From Hypsibius dujardini (taxonomy: Eukaryota > Tardigrada > Eutardigrada > Parachela > Hypsibiidae), in the NCBI GenBank assembly GCA_001579985.1, contig LRSR01009768.1, positions 5,001-40,473 on the forward strand: 35,473 bases of DNA. The letters run 5' to 3'. Below are positions 1 through 8,590 of the stretch, piece after piece. The position numbers and the translations under genes are program-made. Below the pieces are notes generated by a model. The model was not told where the DNA came from and did no database searches. It was given only the letters and a program-made list of their open reading frames with translations. How positions within the stretch are numbered: the stretch's first letter is position 1; each line of letters starts with the position of its first letter.

Positions 1-583
1 TTGAAGCAGCGTCGTGATGATGCTGTCCTTTTGCGTAAGCAAATCGCTGACCGCGAACGGGAGAGGTGGGAGGCTGTTCAAGAGGGCTGGAATCTCGGCA
101 GTACGACAAGGCAGGACATGAAGGCGAGGGACGCAAAAGTGGATACCTATATGAAGCACAAATTGGCGCAGGCAGAGTAAGTGGGAAACAAACAAGCAAG
201 CAGACAGGCAGACAGACCGACAGACAGACAGACAAACAGCCAGGCAGGCAGACCGACAGACCAACAGACAGACAGACAGGCAGACAAACAGACAAACAGA
301 CAGACAGACAGACAGACGGACAGACAGACAGATAGGCAGGCAGACAGACAGACAAATAGGCAGGCAGACAGTTTCGGGAGCTACAGACAAGCCCTGAGGA
401 CTAGTATTTGTCTTCCTGTCTTTTACGTTCAATATATTCAGAGCGGCCGGAATTCCCGCGAGCTATTTGAAAGACGTTTTGCGCCACATGACGAACAACG
501 GTTACCTTCCGAAGCAAGGATCTAAGGTTCAAGTCCTCCAAAACCGAGACCAAGTCCGGAAACTGATACGCCACTTTGCTTAA
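1..583 (+). CDS. 3' end of a coiled-coil protein, probably CFAP45-like (partial)
   Basis: Two exons are seen, 1-176 and 442-583, joined across a GTAAGT donor and a TTCAG acceptor; they give the last 105 residues of a protein whose start lies left of the window. The first exon is highly charged and helical (DDAVLLRKQIADRERERWEA), as in coiled coils of the trichohyalin/plectin-homology group. The second exon opens with a short AAGIPASYLKDVLRHM segment and ends at TAA 581-583. A charged coiled coil followed by an 'A-G-I/L-P-x-x-Y' tail resembles my memory of the C-terminus of CFAP45, a protein inside ciliary doublet microtubules; this is family recall, not an alignment. It could be another TPH-domain protein. 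The splice join is supported because it keeps a long open frame; a rival acceptor two bases downstream gives a short unrelated tail. Confidence 0.5.
187..375 (+). repeat. CAGA/CAGG tetranucleotide array in intron
   Basis: Nearly pure CAGA with CAGG, CAAA and CCGA variants fills most of the 177-441 intron of the upstream gene. Both strands stay open in every frame (QTDR/CLSV peptides), so open frames here are composition artefacts. Confidence 0.95.
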
Positions 584-960
584 GGAAGCGTTTGCAATCG
601 ATGTTCAAACTGAAATGTTATTTCGGTTGAGTGGCTGAATTTTGATTTTTACTTTACCTGACTTGTCCAAACGCACATATTTAAATGCGCAAATGAATTT
701 GATTCCATTCTTTTTCGGAATTAAGATCGGAGACCGTAGGTTACATTTACAGTCTGACTATAATCGGCATGAAAGACTTCACAGATCGCACGAGCAAAAA
801 TGAAAAAGCAACATCTTTTTATACGATTATAGACATTCAATGGGCAGATTGTCACTCGCTGTGCCGATCATTGCACCAATCCGGGGTCTTGACGGTTAGA
901 AATGCATGTTCTGTATCCAAATACAAGCGCAAAAATTGGGTAGGTAAACACTAAAAAAAC
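584..960. other. Intergenic, no gene seen
   Basis: Between the CFAP45-like stop codon and the next CAGA array no coding exon, RNA gene or clear AATAAA signal was found. A 61-codon open frame from 769 shows no family features. Confidence 0.6.
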
Positions 961-1133
961 CGACAGACAGACAGACAGAGACAGGCACACTGACAGACAG
1001 ACAAACAGACAGCCAGACAGACACGCAGCCAGACAGCCAGACAGACACGCAGCCAGACAGACAGACACGCAGACAGACAGGCACAAACAGACAGAAAGCC
1101 AGCCAGACAGAGACAGGCACACTGACAGTCAGG
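961..1133 (+). repeat. Intergenic CAGA/CAGC array
   Basis: A degenerate CAGA array with regular CAGC and CACG variants forms a local super-period (runs such as GACACGCAGCCAGACAG recur). It ends just before the decayed ANP32 fragment. Confidence 0.9.
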
Positions 1134-1189
1134 CAGCGAAAAGAGCAGTGCCAGCTGGACACGCCCAGGTGTGACCGGGATTCCTTCGC

Positions 1190-1340
1190 GGTTATGAGGT
1201 GTGTAATTCGTTTGATTCAGTGATTGCCTGATTTCTGGGTAATTAATTGGTGGATGAGGCAGTGAATTTTCCTTGGCATTCAGGCCAAGGTGTTTGTGCT
1301 ACTCTCATCGCTGACGGCGGTGGATGGAAAGAAGAATTGA
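1190..1340 (+). pseudogene. ANP32 gene fragment with retained intron
   Basis: This stretch matches 9225-9388 of the intact + strand ANP32 gene. It holds the last bases of exon 2 (GGTTATGAG against GGTTACGAG), the whole intron (85 bp against 106 bp, donor GTGTGT, acceptor ATTCAG), and the start of exon 3 reading AKVFVLLSSLTAVDGKKN before a stop. Because the intron is present, it arose by genomic duplication or gene conversion, not retrotransposition. No complete leucine-rich repeat or acidic tail follows. It directly abuts the DSCC1 stop codon on the other strand, so the DSCC1 3'UTR should contain it in antisense. The sequence upstream of 1190 is only loosely similar to exon 2. Confidence 0.85.
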
Positions 1341-3881
1341 TTAAATCAAGCTCAAAGAGATGAGGAAAGCATTCCCGTCCATCGTAATTGTTTTGGTGAA
1401 CTTTGTGAGCAGTTTTTCCACGGTGTCACTTCCGGTGAGAGTGCCTCTGCAATGCCATTGGCAAAAAGACTTAAGTCATATAACTGATGAGAAAGTGTAG
1501 CATCAACTTACGAGAGGTACGCTACCAGCTCGTCTCTCGGCCATTTCTTGCGTTCTTGGAAAAGCCGACGAAATCTACATCGATAAACAATGGAATTACA
1601 GATCTCTTTAAGTAGACAAGACAAACTTTCAACAGCCTTCCAACAATCGAGACACATCACAGGCAAACAGACCGACAGCAAGAAAGGCAGACATGCAGCG
1701 AGACAGACAGACAAACAGGCAGACAGACAGACAAACCGACAGACAAACAGACAGGCAGACAGACAGACAGACCGACAGACCAACAGACAGACAGACCGAC
1801 AGGCAGGCAGACAGACAGACAGACAAATAGACAGACAGACAGATAAACAGACAGGCAGACAGGCAAGCAGACAGACATGCTGGTAAGCCGCTGCTCACCG
1901 TTTGTCTGGCTCGGTGGGCAAATCCTCCACCGCAAGGTAAATATAGGCTGCCGGCGTCTCCTTCTCTGTCTTATACGCGAGACCGTATAGCAGTTCTTCC
2001 CGGAAATCCACACTCAACACACTGGGAACCGTCTTCCTCCACCAGTCCTGGAACTGGTCACATCTAGTCTGAAATCGATAAAAGTTCCGTCATGTTCCCG
2101 CGAATCTGACAGCACTAACACGGGAGGCATTCAGAACCGACAACGAACCTTGTCGCCTGCACTGAGGTACACCGCCGCGTAGGTCCGAGCAATGGCGTCC
2201 GGAAGCAGACGCAAGGTGTCGCCGATCTTCTCCGAGAATTTCGGCCAGAAAAAGTCCCGCATCACACTTTCCGGCTCGAGTTCGAGCAAGGCACTGGACG
2301 CCTCGTAGTCGGGGATGCTCTCCCATGGTAGGGAGTTGGCGGCGGCCCAACCCAACACGCGTTCAGTGAGTTTGTGGACGTAGGAGTGTGGGAGCAGCCT
2401 GATCTTTCCTGTTACAGGCAAAACATATAGACAAATTATGAAAAAAGTACACAATTTAAATAAACAGCAGAGAAAGAGGTCCCTTGTAGACCTTCCATCG
2501 GACGTACCATCAATTTCGCAAGTATTGATGGTCGTGGCCAGATATTGGCGCAACTCCTGCCGACTGCTCTGCACGGTCTCCAGAAGCTCTTCCAACGTGA
2601 ACTGTAAGACACAAACAATCAATCAAACAATCAAGCATTAGTATAGTACACTACGATATAGTACAGCTAATCAAACAATCAAGCACTGGTATAGTACACT
2701 ACGATATAGTACAGCTAATCAAACAATCAAGCACTGGTATAGTATACTACGATATAGTACAGCTAATCAAACAATCACGCATTGTTATAGTATACTAGAA
2801 TATAGTACAGCTAATCAAACAATCAAGCACTCGTATTGTATACTAAGATATACTACAGCTAATCAAACAATCAAGCACTCGGATAGTATGCTAGGATATA
2901 GTACAGCTAATCAAACAATCAAGCACCCGCCACCTGCGACTTGCTTACCTTTTTCCAGATCTCGGTTTCGAATTCGAATTCCAGACCGGTAAACGGGGCT
3001 TCCTCCAGCAGATGCTTCGCTCGGGCACAGCGCGGCACCAGAGGTCGCAGTTCCAGGAAGCCTCCGTGCGTGTACTGGATCTGCAAAGTCGAGCCGGAAT
3101 GAGTAAACGAACAGCCAATTGTAAAGGAAAAATACGCATTTCTTAAAATTAAATAACTGCAAAAATACTAATAATAAAAAAAAATGTATGCGAGTATAAT
3201 TAAATGCGCTGTAGTAATAAGACAAACGTGTTTCTCGGTGACGGTCCGTGGAGCCGCGCTGTCGAGGCAGGCAGCGGTTTTGACGTCCGGGCTCACCAGC
3301 AGTGCGTTGGATACCTCCCGCAGTTTCACCTCAAAGGTGGCGCTTTCTGTGCAGAGTACGGCGGAATCCTCCGTCGTCCCGCGCACCGACAGCCTGGAGA
3401 ATGAAAAGTACGTGAGAAGATATTTCAATCAATACATCAATCAATTAGTTAACTCAGCAAGCATTCTGTTTAGAGCTAAATTAGTGATGGCAGTAAGTGC
3501 GCTACCAAAATTTAAAAAAAAACACAATTATAGTGAGAGTGACTGAGTAGGAATGCAATTTCCCCTTAGTCAATAATCAAGGAATCAATCAAACGCAGTT
3601 AGCGCGAAATTTTCAATTAATTGTGCGTCAAACAACCGAATCAACCAATCAAGCACACACAGTAGCAACATATCGCTTCGTTCCACTTACGTCGCGCCAT
3701 TCTCCAGCTGACTGATCATCTCCTCAGTCACCTCCATCAGCATTGTATCCTCCGACGCGTAATCGTCCGCAAACAAAATGCACTGCACCTCCGGGAGCAA
3801 ATTTGGAAGGTTTATTTTCGAGGCTGCCAGAAGAGGCTCCAGTTCTTCCACAGAATGCATGCTTGTACTGCCGCTCGCCAT
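1341..3881 (-). CDS. DSCC1: DSCC1, sister chromatid cohesion / alternative RFC clamp-loader subunit
   Basis: Eight exons on the minus strand: 3881-3691, 3393-3228, 3080-2949, 2601-2508, 2408-2149, 2068-1899, 1574-1512 and 1446-1341. All junctions are in phase and give 393 residues, the same length I recall for human DSCC1. Recognisable blocks are LLPEVQCILFADDYASEDT near the N-terminus, the QLENGATLSVRGTTEDSAVL strand region, NTCEIDGKIRLL in the middle, and EDLPTEPDKRFRRLFQERKKW then SGTLTGSDTVEKLLTKF at the C-terminal winged-helix end. Dcc1 works with Ctf8 and Ctf18 in an alternative RFC complex acting on PCNA at forks and in cohesion. Two donors, GTTCGT at 2148 and GTTTGT at 3227, are weak but leave the frame correct. 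The start is the first ATG before a conserved frame. It shares a divergent promoter with MRPL41. Confidence 0.95.
1664..1877. repeat. CAGA array in DSCC1 intron 6
   Basis: This array fills most of the 1575-1898 intron. In the DSCC1 transcript it reads CTGT/CTGC, a pyrimidine-rich run ahead of the acceptor at 1575. No stop occurs in any frame of the pure array, which explains the open frames here. Confidence 0.95.
2641..2935. repeat. 48-bp minisatellite in DSCC1 intron 3, six units
   Basis: Six tandem units at an exact 48-bp spacing (2641, 2689 and onward) fill the 2602-2948 intron. Each contains a near-palindromic TAGTATACTA-type core and AATCAAACAATCAAGC. A single related unit lies in the loop of the foldback at 5849-6069 (5950-5995), so the sequence is dispersed as well as tandem. 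Confidence 0.93.
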
Positions 3882-4252
3882 GATGAAACTGAGAAAACTA
3901 AAATTACTTTCTGGAATCCCTCATAAAAAATAATGGTCGATACTAAATGACGTGAGTAGGAGGAGGAATGACGTGAGGAAATCTGTGCACTTTATTTTTT
4001 TAGCGCCGGTTTTGTTTGTTTTGTTGACATGTGCAATGCGCATTGCGCAATGCGCAACCGAATGTAAGAAAAGTGCGCAAGCAATAGTGTGCACTGCACA
4101 ATGCACATTACTTACGTTCTTCCAACTTCCGATTCTTCTGTTTCGCTGTTGGCGCCCCGAAACTTTTTTCTCCGTTACCCGCTCCTCTTCTTCCTGGCTA
4201 ATTAAAATAAGCGATTACAGTTTCCCTTGCTGAAAAGCGGACATTTAGTAAA
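3882..4252. promoter_or_regulatory. Divergent DSCC1/MRPL41 promoter region
   Basis: This 371-bp gap separates the two divergent start codons. It contains two direct TGACGTGA copies at 3948-3955 and 3969-3976, exactly 21 bp apart (ATF/CREB-like cores on the same helix face). It also has a perfect 20-bp palindrome at 4037-4056 made of TGCGCA and TTGCGCAA steps, resembling NRF-1 (GCGCATGCGC) and C/EBP sites, with further GTGCGCA-like words to 4112. NRF-1 control would suit a mitochondrial ribosomal gene. No TATA box is evident. Factor identities are inferred. Confidence 0.6.
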
Positions 4253-4929
4253 ATGTTAACATCTCCGCTTTGTATTTTGCGGGGAACTATAAGGAGGTCG
4301 TCGTTATTCAACAAAAAAGTTTCATCCGCAGCGTTTTTCTGCACTTCTGCAACTGCGCACGCCAGGAAAAACAGCCGGCGTTATGATAAAACGATTTTCG
4401 ACGTTCCTGACCATCTAAAGCATCTGTTCAAGGATAAAATGGAGCATGAGTATCCGGAAGGCTTGGTGGTATGTTAAGGCGTATGGTTTTCTTTCGCTTG
4501 ATTGATCGATTGCGTGTATCGATGCAGTCCCGCAATCAATCAATCAATCAATGCGCTGACGGAAGGACTAAATGAGTTATGATTTAGGGTTTCGGAGTGC
4601 GTCCGATCGGCGTGAAGCTGGCCAGCACCGGCGAGTTTGTCGTCATCCCCGAAATGATTCCCGAACTAGTCGTCCCCAATTTGGAAGGCTTCCCCCTGAA
4701 GCCGTACGTGTCGTTCAAGGTGCCGGACATCGTCGAACCGGAACTGACGGCGCGGGAACTCTTCGACACCCTGTACGGCAAGAAACTTAAGGATGACTTC
4801 GAAGCCGGGAAGCTTGACGCTGAACTGGCGGATGTGCTGCGGCGACAAGAGCTGGGTCAGCTGAAGACGCACACGTACGACCGGGATCCTCCGAGGATGT
4901 TGGAGTCGAGTAAAGTGCCAATCGTTTAA
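4253..4929 (+). CDS. MRPL41: Mitochondrial ribosomal protein mL41
   Basis: Two exons, 4253-4468 and 4588-4929, join in phase 0 (GTATGT donor, TTTAG acceptor) to give 185 residues. The core GFGVRPIGVKLASTGEFVV, then IPEMIPELVVPNLEGFPLKP and YVSF, matches the mL41 signature (human [22 protein letters not shown]). The C-terminal LTARELFDTLYGKKLKDDFE corresponds to the family's LTAAQLF...DFKDG segment. The first exon is rich in Arg and Ser and poor in acids (IRRSSLFNKKVSSAA), as expected for a mitochondrial targeting sequence. The protein is a component of the mitoribosome large subunit. The N-terminal extension makes it longer than human (137 aa). A possible ATTAAA poly(A) signal lies near 5219. 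Confidence 0.93.
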
Positions 4930-4952
4930 GCTGTGTCGGGGATTGTATAAAC

Positions 4953-5063
4953 GTGGCAAAAATCTTGCGCTAACCGAGTTAAGCCATTACACTCGTTGCA
5001 TGGCTGTTATACACAGCTCTCGAGTTAAAGTGCTTAATTCAGCTAGCGCAAGGTTTTTGCCAC
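4953..5063. repeat. Foldback element, about 111 bp
   Basis: Arms 4953-4972 and 5044-5063 are reverse complements over 20 bp with one mismatch, and imperfect pairing continues inward (CCGAGTTAAG against CTTAATTCAG). It lies 24 bp after the MRPL41 stop, so it is probably in the 3'UTR or at the transcript end, where the RNA would form a long hairpin. No coding capacity is seen; a MITE-like origin is inferred. Confidence 0.8.
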
Positions 5064-5347
5064 ATGTGTGCATACGTTTCAACGGTTGATTGATAAATTG
5101 ATTTGGGTGAATTGTTCTGTTTCCAATCAATCGACCAATCAAGCGGTGGATTCATCTGTTGTATTCTCGTGAATGTGGGGAGTATAATGTTTTATCTTTT
5201 CGCTCTTTGTTCTTTTGTATTAAACTAAAACTCGAATGCCAGTTTTTGCCATGCCTTGTGCCGCTTCGTTATCGATTGCCATCTATGGACGTACGAGTAC
5301 AGTAGTGGCATAGTAAACAGAGAGATCTCTCTCTGTTCACTATGGTA

Positions 5348-5722
5348 CAGCTGCGTGCAAGGTTCCGGTGGTAAGTCGGACATCATCTTTTGGTGTAAAC
5401 ATAAACAACCCTTGTAAAACAATACCAAGCAAACGCTATATGGGTTGAATCGGTCGGGTGGCGGAGGGGCGCCACAAGTGTAAATTGTAAACGACACTCA
5501 TTCAATTCACACCTGTGGCGCCCTCTGTCACCCGACTGATTCAACCCATGTAGAGCGATTGAACCCATAGCGTTTGCCTGGTATTCAATTAAGCCGTTGG
5601 CAAAATCAAGCAATCGACTCGTGGTCTGTGGGAATTCACTAAAACTGTACAATAGGGTGGTCTATGTTTACACCAAAAGAGGGTGTCCGACTTATCGCCG
5701 GAAGCTCTTGCAAACGCAGCTG
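5348..5722. repeat. Large foldback element, about 375 bp
   Basis: Starting from CAGCTGCG at 5348 and its complement ending at 5722, the two halves pair over most of their length. Conserved words include TAAGTCGGACA, TTTTGGTGTAAACATA, GGGTTGAATC and GGCGCCACA. The centre is near 5493. The right arm has about 55 bp without a partner. It has the form of a non-autonomous foldback transposon; no transposase gene is present. A smaller near-palindrome (ACAGAGAG/CTCTCTGT) sits just outside at about 5317-5339. Confidence 0.85.
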
Positions 5723-5848
5723 AACTGTAGCACACCACAATCTGCACATGCACGATATCTGATCGATTGCACACTTCCCGGGACCGAGACAGCGCTGTTC
5801 CATCAGCCATGCCGTCACTCTCGTTCAGCAACTCTAGTAGTATGAGGT

Positions 5849-6069
5849 AAAGTCTGTATTTCGGCTCACCCTCCAGTTGGTCGATAAATCGGCTCACTCA
5901 TGGATTTCTCTTTGATTACGCTGCTTGATTGCTTGATTTCCAGAAGTGCTATAGTATACTAGGTTATAGTACAGCAAAATCAAACAATCAAGCAACTGCC
6001 ATCAAAGAGAAATCCATGAGTGAACCGATTTATCAACCAAGTGGAGGGTGAGCCGAAATACGCACTTTG
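5849..6069. repeat. Foldback element upstream of HSD17B12
   Basis: Left arm 5849-5940 and right arm 5976-6069 are reverse complements with few mismatches (GTATTTCGGCTCACCCTCCA, ATAAATCGG, CATGGATTTCTCTTTGAT). The short spacer holds one copy of the 48-bp DSCC1 intron repeat core. The right end is 78 bp before the HSD17B12 start codon, so the element may lie in its promoter or 5'UTR. Confidence 0.88.
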
Positions 6070-6146
6070 CCCCGCATGCCTGAAATCTTAACGAAAGTTC
6101 AGTTTCCTTCGGCTCTTGCGAAAATCACTCCTCAACAGCATAGACA

Positions 6147-6608
6147 ATGTCTGTAATGATTGCGGATCTGTGCGTGGCAGTCAGTTTGCTGGTGTTCATG
6201 AAGTTTGTTTGGCACTGGAGCCGAACGGTTTACGCGTTCTTTTTCGTCAAGCCTCTCAACATCCGGCATCTCGGTGAATGGGCAGGTGAATGAATGTCAG
6301 ACAATATTTCCCTCATATAGCTTCTAGAATTGGCTCTGCTGACTGTTTCGGTGTTTGCACTTTGCAGTGGTCACTGGTGCAACGGATGGAATCGGGAAGG
6401 CATTTGCCGAGGAAGTAATGCTGAGCATGTGCTCGGGGAGGGTTTTTACACTGACGATCCGAGTGGGTGGTGCAATGTGTCCATTTTACATGTTTCAGCT
6501 GGCCTCTCGAGGATTGAAAGTCGTTCTGCTCGGTCGAGATGGGAGAAAGCTACAAGAATGCACGCGAGATATGGGTAAAGTCTCGTTTATGTGCCAAGAA
6601 ACAAACAA

Positions 6609-6644
<36 letters not shown>

Positions 6645-6645
6645 G

Positions 6646-6676
<31 letters not shown>

Positions 6677-8062
6677 GCAGGCAGACAGACAGACAAACAG
6701 GCAGGCAGACAGGCAGACAGGCAGGCAGACAGGCAGACAGGCAGGCAGACAGACAGGCAGACAGGCAGACAGACAGGCAGACAGGTAGGCAGACAGGTAG
6801 GCAGACAGATAGATTGATTGACGGACAGGCAGACAGACAAATAGTCAGACATGAGACTAACGCTTCCCATGTACGATTACAATGTAGAAAAGAGGTTCGG
6901 CGTGGAAACTCGGTCCATCGAAGCGGATTTTGCAAAAGATGATCAGTGTTATCATAAAATTCGGGAAACTATCAGCCATCTGGACATAGCGATTTTAGGT
7001 ACGCGTGAAATTGTTGCAAAATATTTCAGAATGTTGTAGCACGTCGATAATGGGCGTTTTTCAGTTAACAATGTCGGGATGTGCCCAAGCCTTCCGGACT
7101 ATTTCCACGTAATGGCTGGTGGGGATAAGTTCATGGCGGATGCCATACGCTGCAATGTGGTCACCGCGACCTCGGTAAGTGCGTCTTTTGCTAGATCTGG
7201 GACCCCTTGTTTCTACTGTAATCTTTTTAGATGACGCGAATTGTCCTTCCTGGAATGGTGCGGCGAAAGGCTGGAATTGTGGTTAACGTTGCCTCAGCTT
7301 CTGCGCTTCTTCCGACTCCTCTCGTTGCCATCTACTCTGCTACGAAGGTGTACATGGACTTCTTTTCGCGGTCGCTCACCAGTGAATTACGCGCAACGGG
7401 AGTCATAGTGCAGGTGCGTCATCGTAAATATCCTTGTCTGATTGTCTTCTTGTCTGTTTCTCTGCCTTCCTGCCTGTCTGCCTGCCTGCCTGCCTGCCTG
7501 TCTGTTTGTCTGACTGACTGTCTGTCTTCTTATCTGTCTGTCTGCCTGCTTATCTGTTTGCCTGCCTGCCTGTCTGTTTGTCTGTCTGTCTGTCTGGCTG
7601 CCTGTTTGTTTGACTGTCTGTCTGTTTGTCTGTCTGTCTGCCTGTTCGTCTGTCTATTCGATTTATTATTCCTTGGTCAATCGAATATTCCTCTTTCCAG
7701 AGCCTTCTACCATTCACCGTGAGTACAAAGATGACGGGCAGCCCGGGGAGGAGTTTCTGGGTGGCGGATGCCGCCGATTATGCCAGGAGCAGCCTCAACA
7801 CTGTCGGCATCCTTGATCGCAGTCACGGATGTTTTGCCCATTCCCTCCAGGCATGCTCCACGTTTTTCCCCCTCGAAACTTGCAAGTTTATTCCCGTACA
7901 TTTTGACCTCCTCTTTCGTACGTTTTCATTTCCTCACAGGGCTGGTACTACTCAACACTGCCGGAGTGCATAAGTTCCCGGTTGCAGTGGCGATTTTTCA
8001 CCGAACTTCGCAAACTTCTTCTCACCCAACAAGAATTTAAATCCGGTGCTTCGGCGAAGTAA
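6147..8062 (+). CDS. HSD17B12: Very-long-chain 3-oxoacyl-CoA reductase (17-beta-HSD type 12 family)
   Basis: Eight exons: 6147-6285, 6368-6414, 6499-6574, 6888-6998, 7065-7174, 7231-7413, 7701-7850 and 7940-8062. They give 312 residues, the human length. It is a short-chain dehydrogenase with an N-terminal hydrophobic anchor and LGEWA before the cofactor loop TGATDGIG (49-56). NNVG follows at 126-129, then Ser183 and the catalytic Y196-SAT-K200. The family reduces 3-ketoacyl-CoA with NADPH at the ER during fatty-acid elongation. The start is the first ATG and gives the expected membrane segment. Intron 7 appears to use a GC donor (CAG|GCATGC at 7851), since the homologous reading HGCFAHSLQ|GWYYSTLPECI needs that junction. 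No lysine-rich C-terminal tail like human KKTKKN is present. HSDL1-type relatives are the main alternative. Confidence 0.92.
6600..6847 (+). repeat. CAGA/CAGG array in HSD17B12 intron 3
   Basis: About 248 bp of CAGA and CAGG fills most of the 313-bp intron 6575-6887, in CAGA orientation on the transcript. It is complementary in sequence type to the CTGT/CCTG array of intron 6 of the same gene. Confidence 0.95.
7436..7661 (+). repeat. CTGT/CCTG array in HSD17B12 intron 6
   Basis: CTGT, CTGC and CTGG units occupy most of intron 7414-7700. The orientation is opposite to the intron 3 array, so the two could base-pair in the pre-mRNA around exons 4-6. Confidence 0.95.
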
Positions 8063-8182
8063 TTTTCAGAACCTTTCCTTGATGTTGACAAACCAATTCC
8101 GTGCCTGCTACGCCTCTTTTCTCCGAATTGCCTATTTCTGAAACTAGGCGCAACCAATTCTTTATCCTGTACATAATTGCCC

Positions 8183-8410
8183 CGCCTCTCGCTCCGCCCT
8201 CGCTCCATCTTAGCCAATTAAAATTCACGGATCTCAGTGTGTGTGGTACGCCGTACGCGCCTCTCGCTCCGCCCTTGCTCCACCTTAGCCAATTAAAATT
8301 CACGGATCTCAGTGTGTGCGGTACGCGGTACGCGCCTCTCGCTCCGCCCTCGCTCCACCTTAGCCAATTAAAATTCACTGATCTCAGTGTGTGCGGTACG
8401 CCGTACGCGT
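8183..8410 (+). repeat. 75-bp tandem repeat x3 carrying GC and CCAAT boxes
   Basis: Three units spaced exactly 75 bp (CCAAT at 8214, 8289, 8364). Each has CTCCGCCC (GC box) about 18 bp before CCAATTAAAATTCA and ends in a GTACGCCGTACGCG-type palindromic step. The array lies 180 bp upstream of the ANP32 start codon, so it probably acts as its promoter region. The 25-residue peptide repeat read on the minus strand is a by-product of a period divisible by three. Confidence 0.9.
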
Positions 8411-8590
8411 GCAATTGGTCTGAAATTACACCAAGAGAAAACGCGCATTTGTCGTTGAGCGAACGGAAAAAAAGAATTCCTCTCTCCATTTTGATTTAAT
8501 TTCTTCTCCCGATTGAGTGCATTAATCGTTCCGCGCCCCACACCCATTTTAGTTTTGTAATTTTTGTATTTTTCCTGCCGTTCTACAATC

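Noticed and set aside
181-525. Long QTDR-type open frames over the CAGA array, and mirror CLSV frames on the other strand
   Set aside because: A pure CAGA repeat has no stop codon in any of the six frames; the same artefact recurs at 868-1162, 1508-2013, 6495-6942, 7436-7722, 16054-16350 and 17391-17633.
528-538. GGTTCAAGTCC, a perfect-looking tRNA B box
   Set aside because: It lies inside the final coding exon of the CFAP45-like gene and no A box or cloverleaf surrounds it.
1465-1500. CTGATGAGAAAG, resembling a hammerhead ribozyme core
   Set aside because: There is no stem II between CTGATGA and GAAA and no flanking helices; it lies in a DSCC1 intron.
8037-8489. Minus-strand 150-codon frame with a 25-residue repeat
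   Set aside because: The 75-bp tandem unit is divisible by three, so the frame stays open by arithmetic; the DNA lies in a promoter region.
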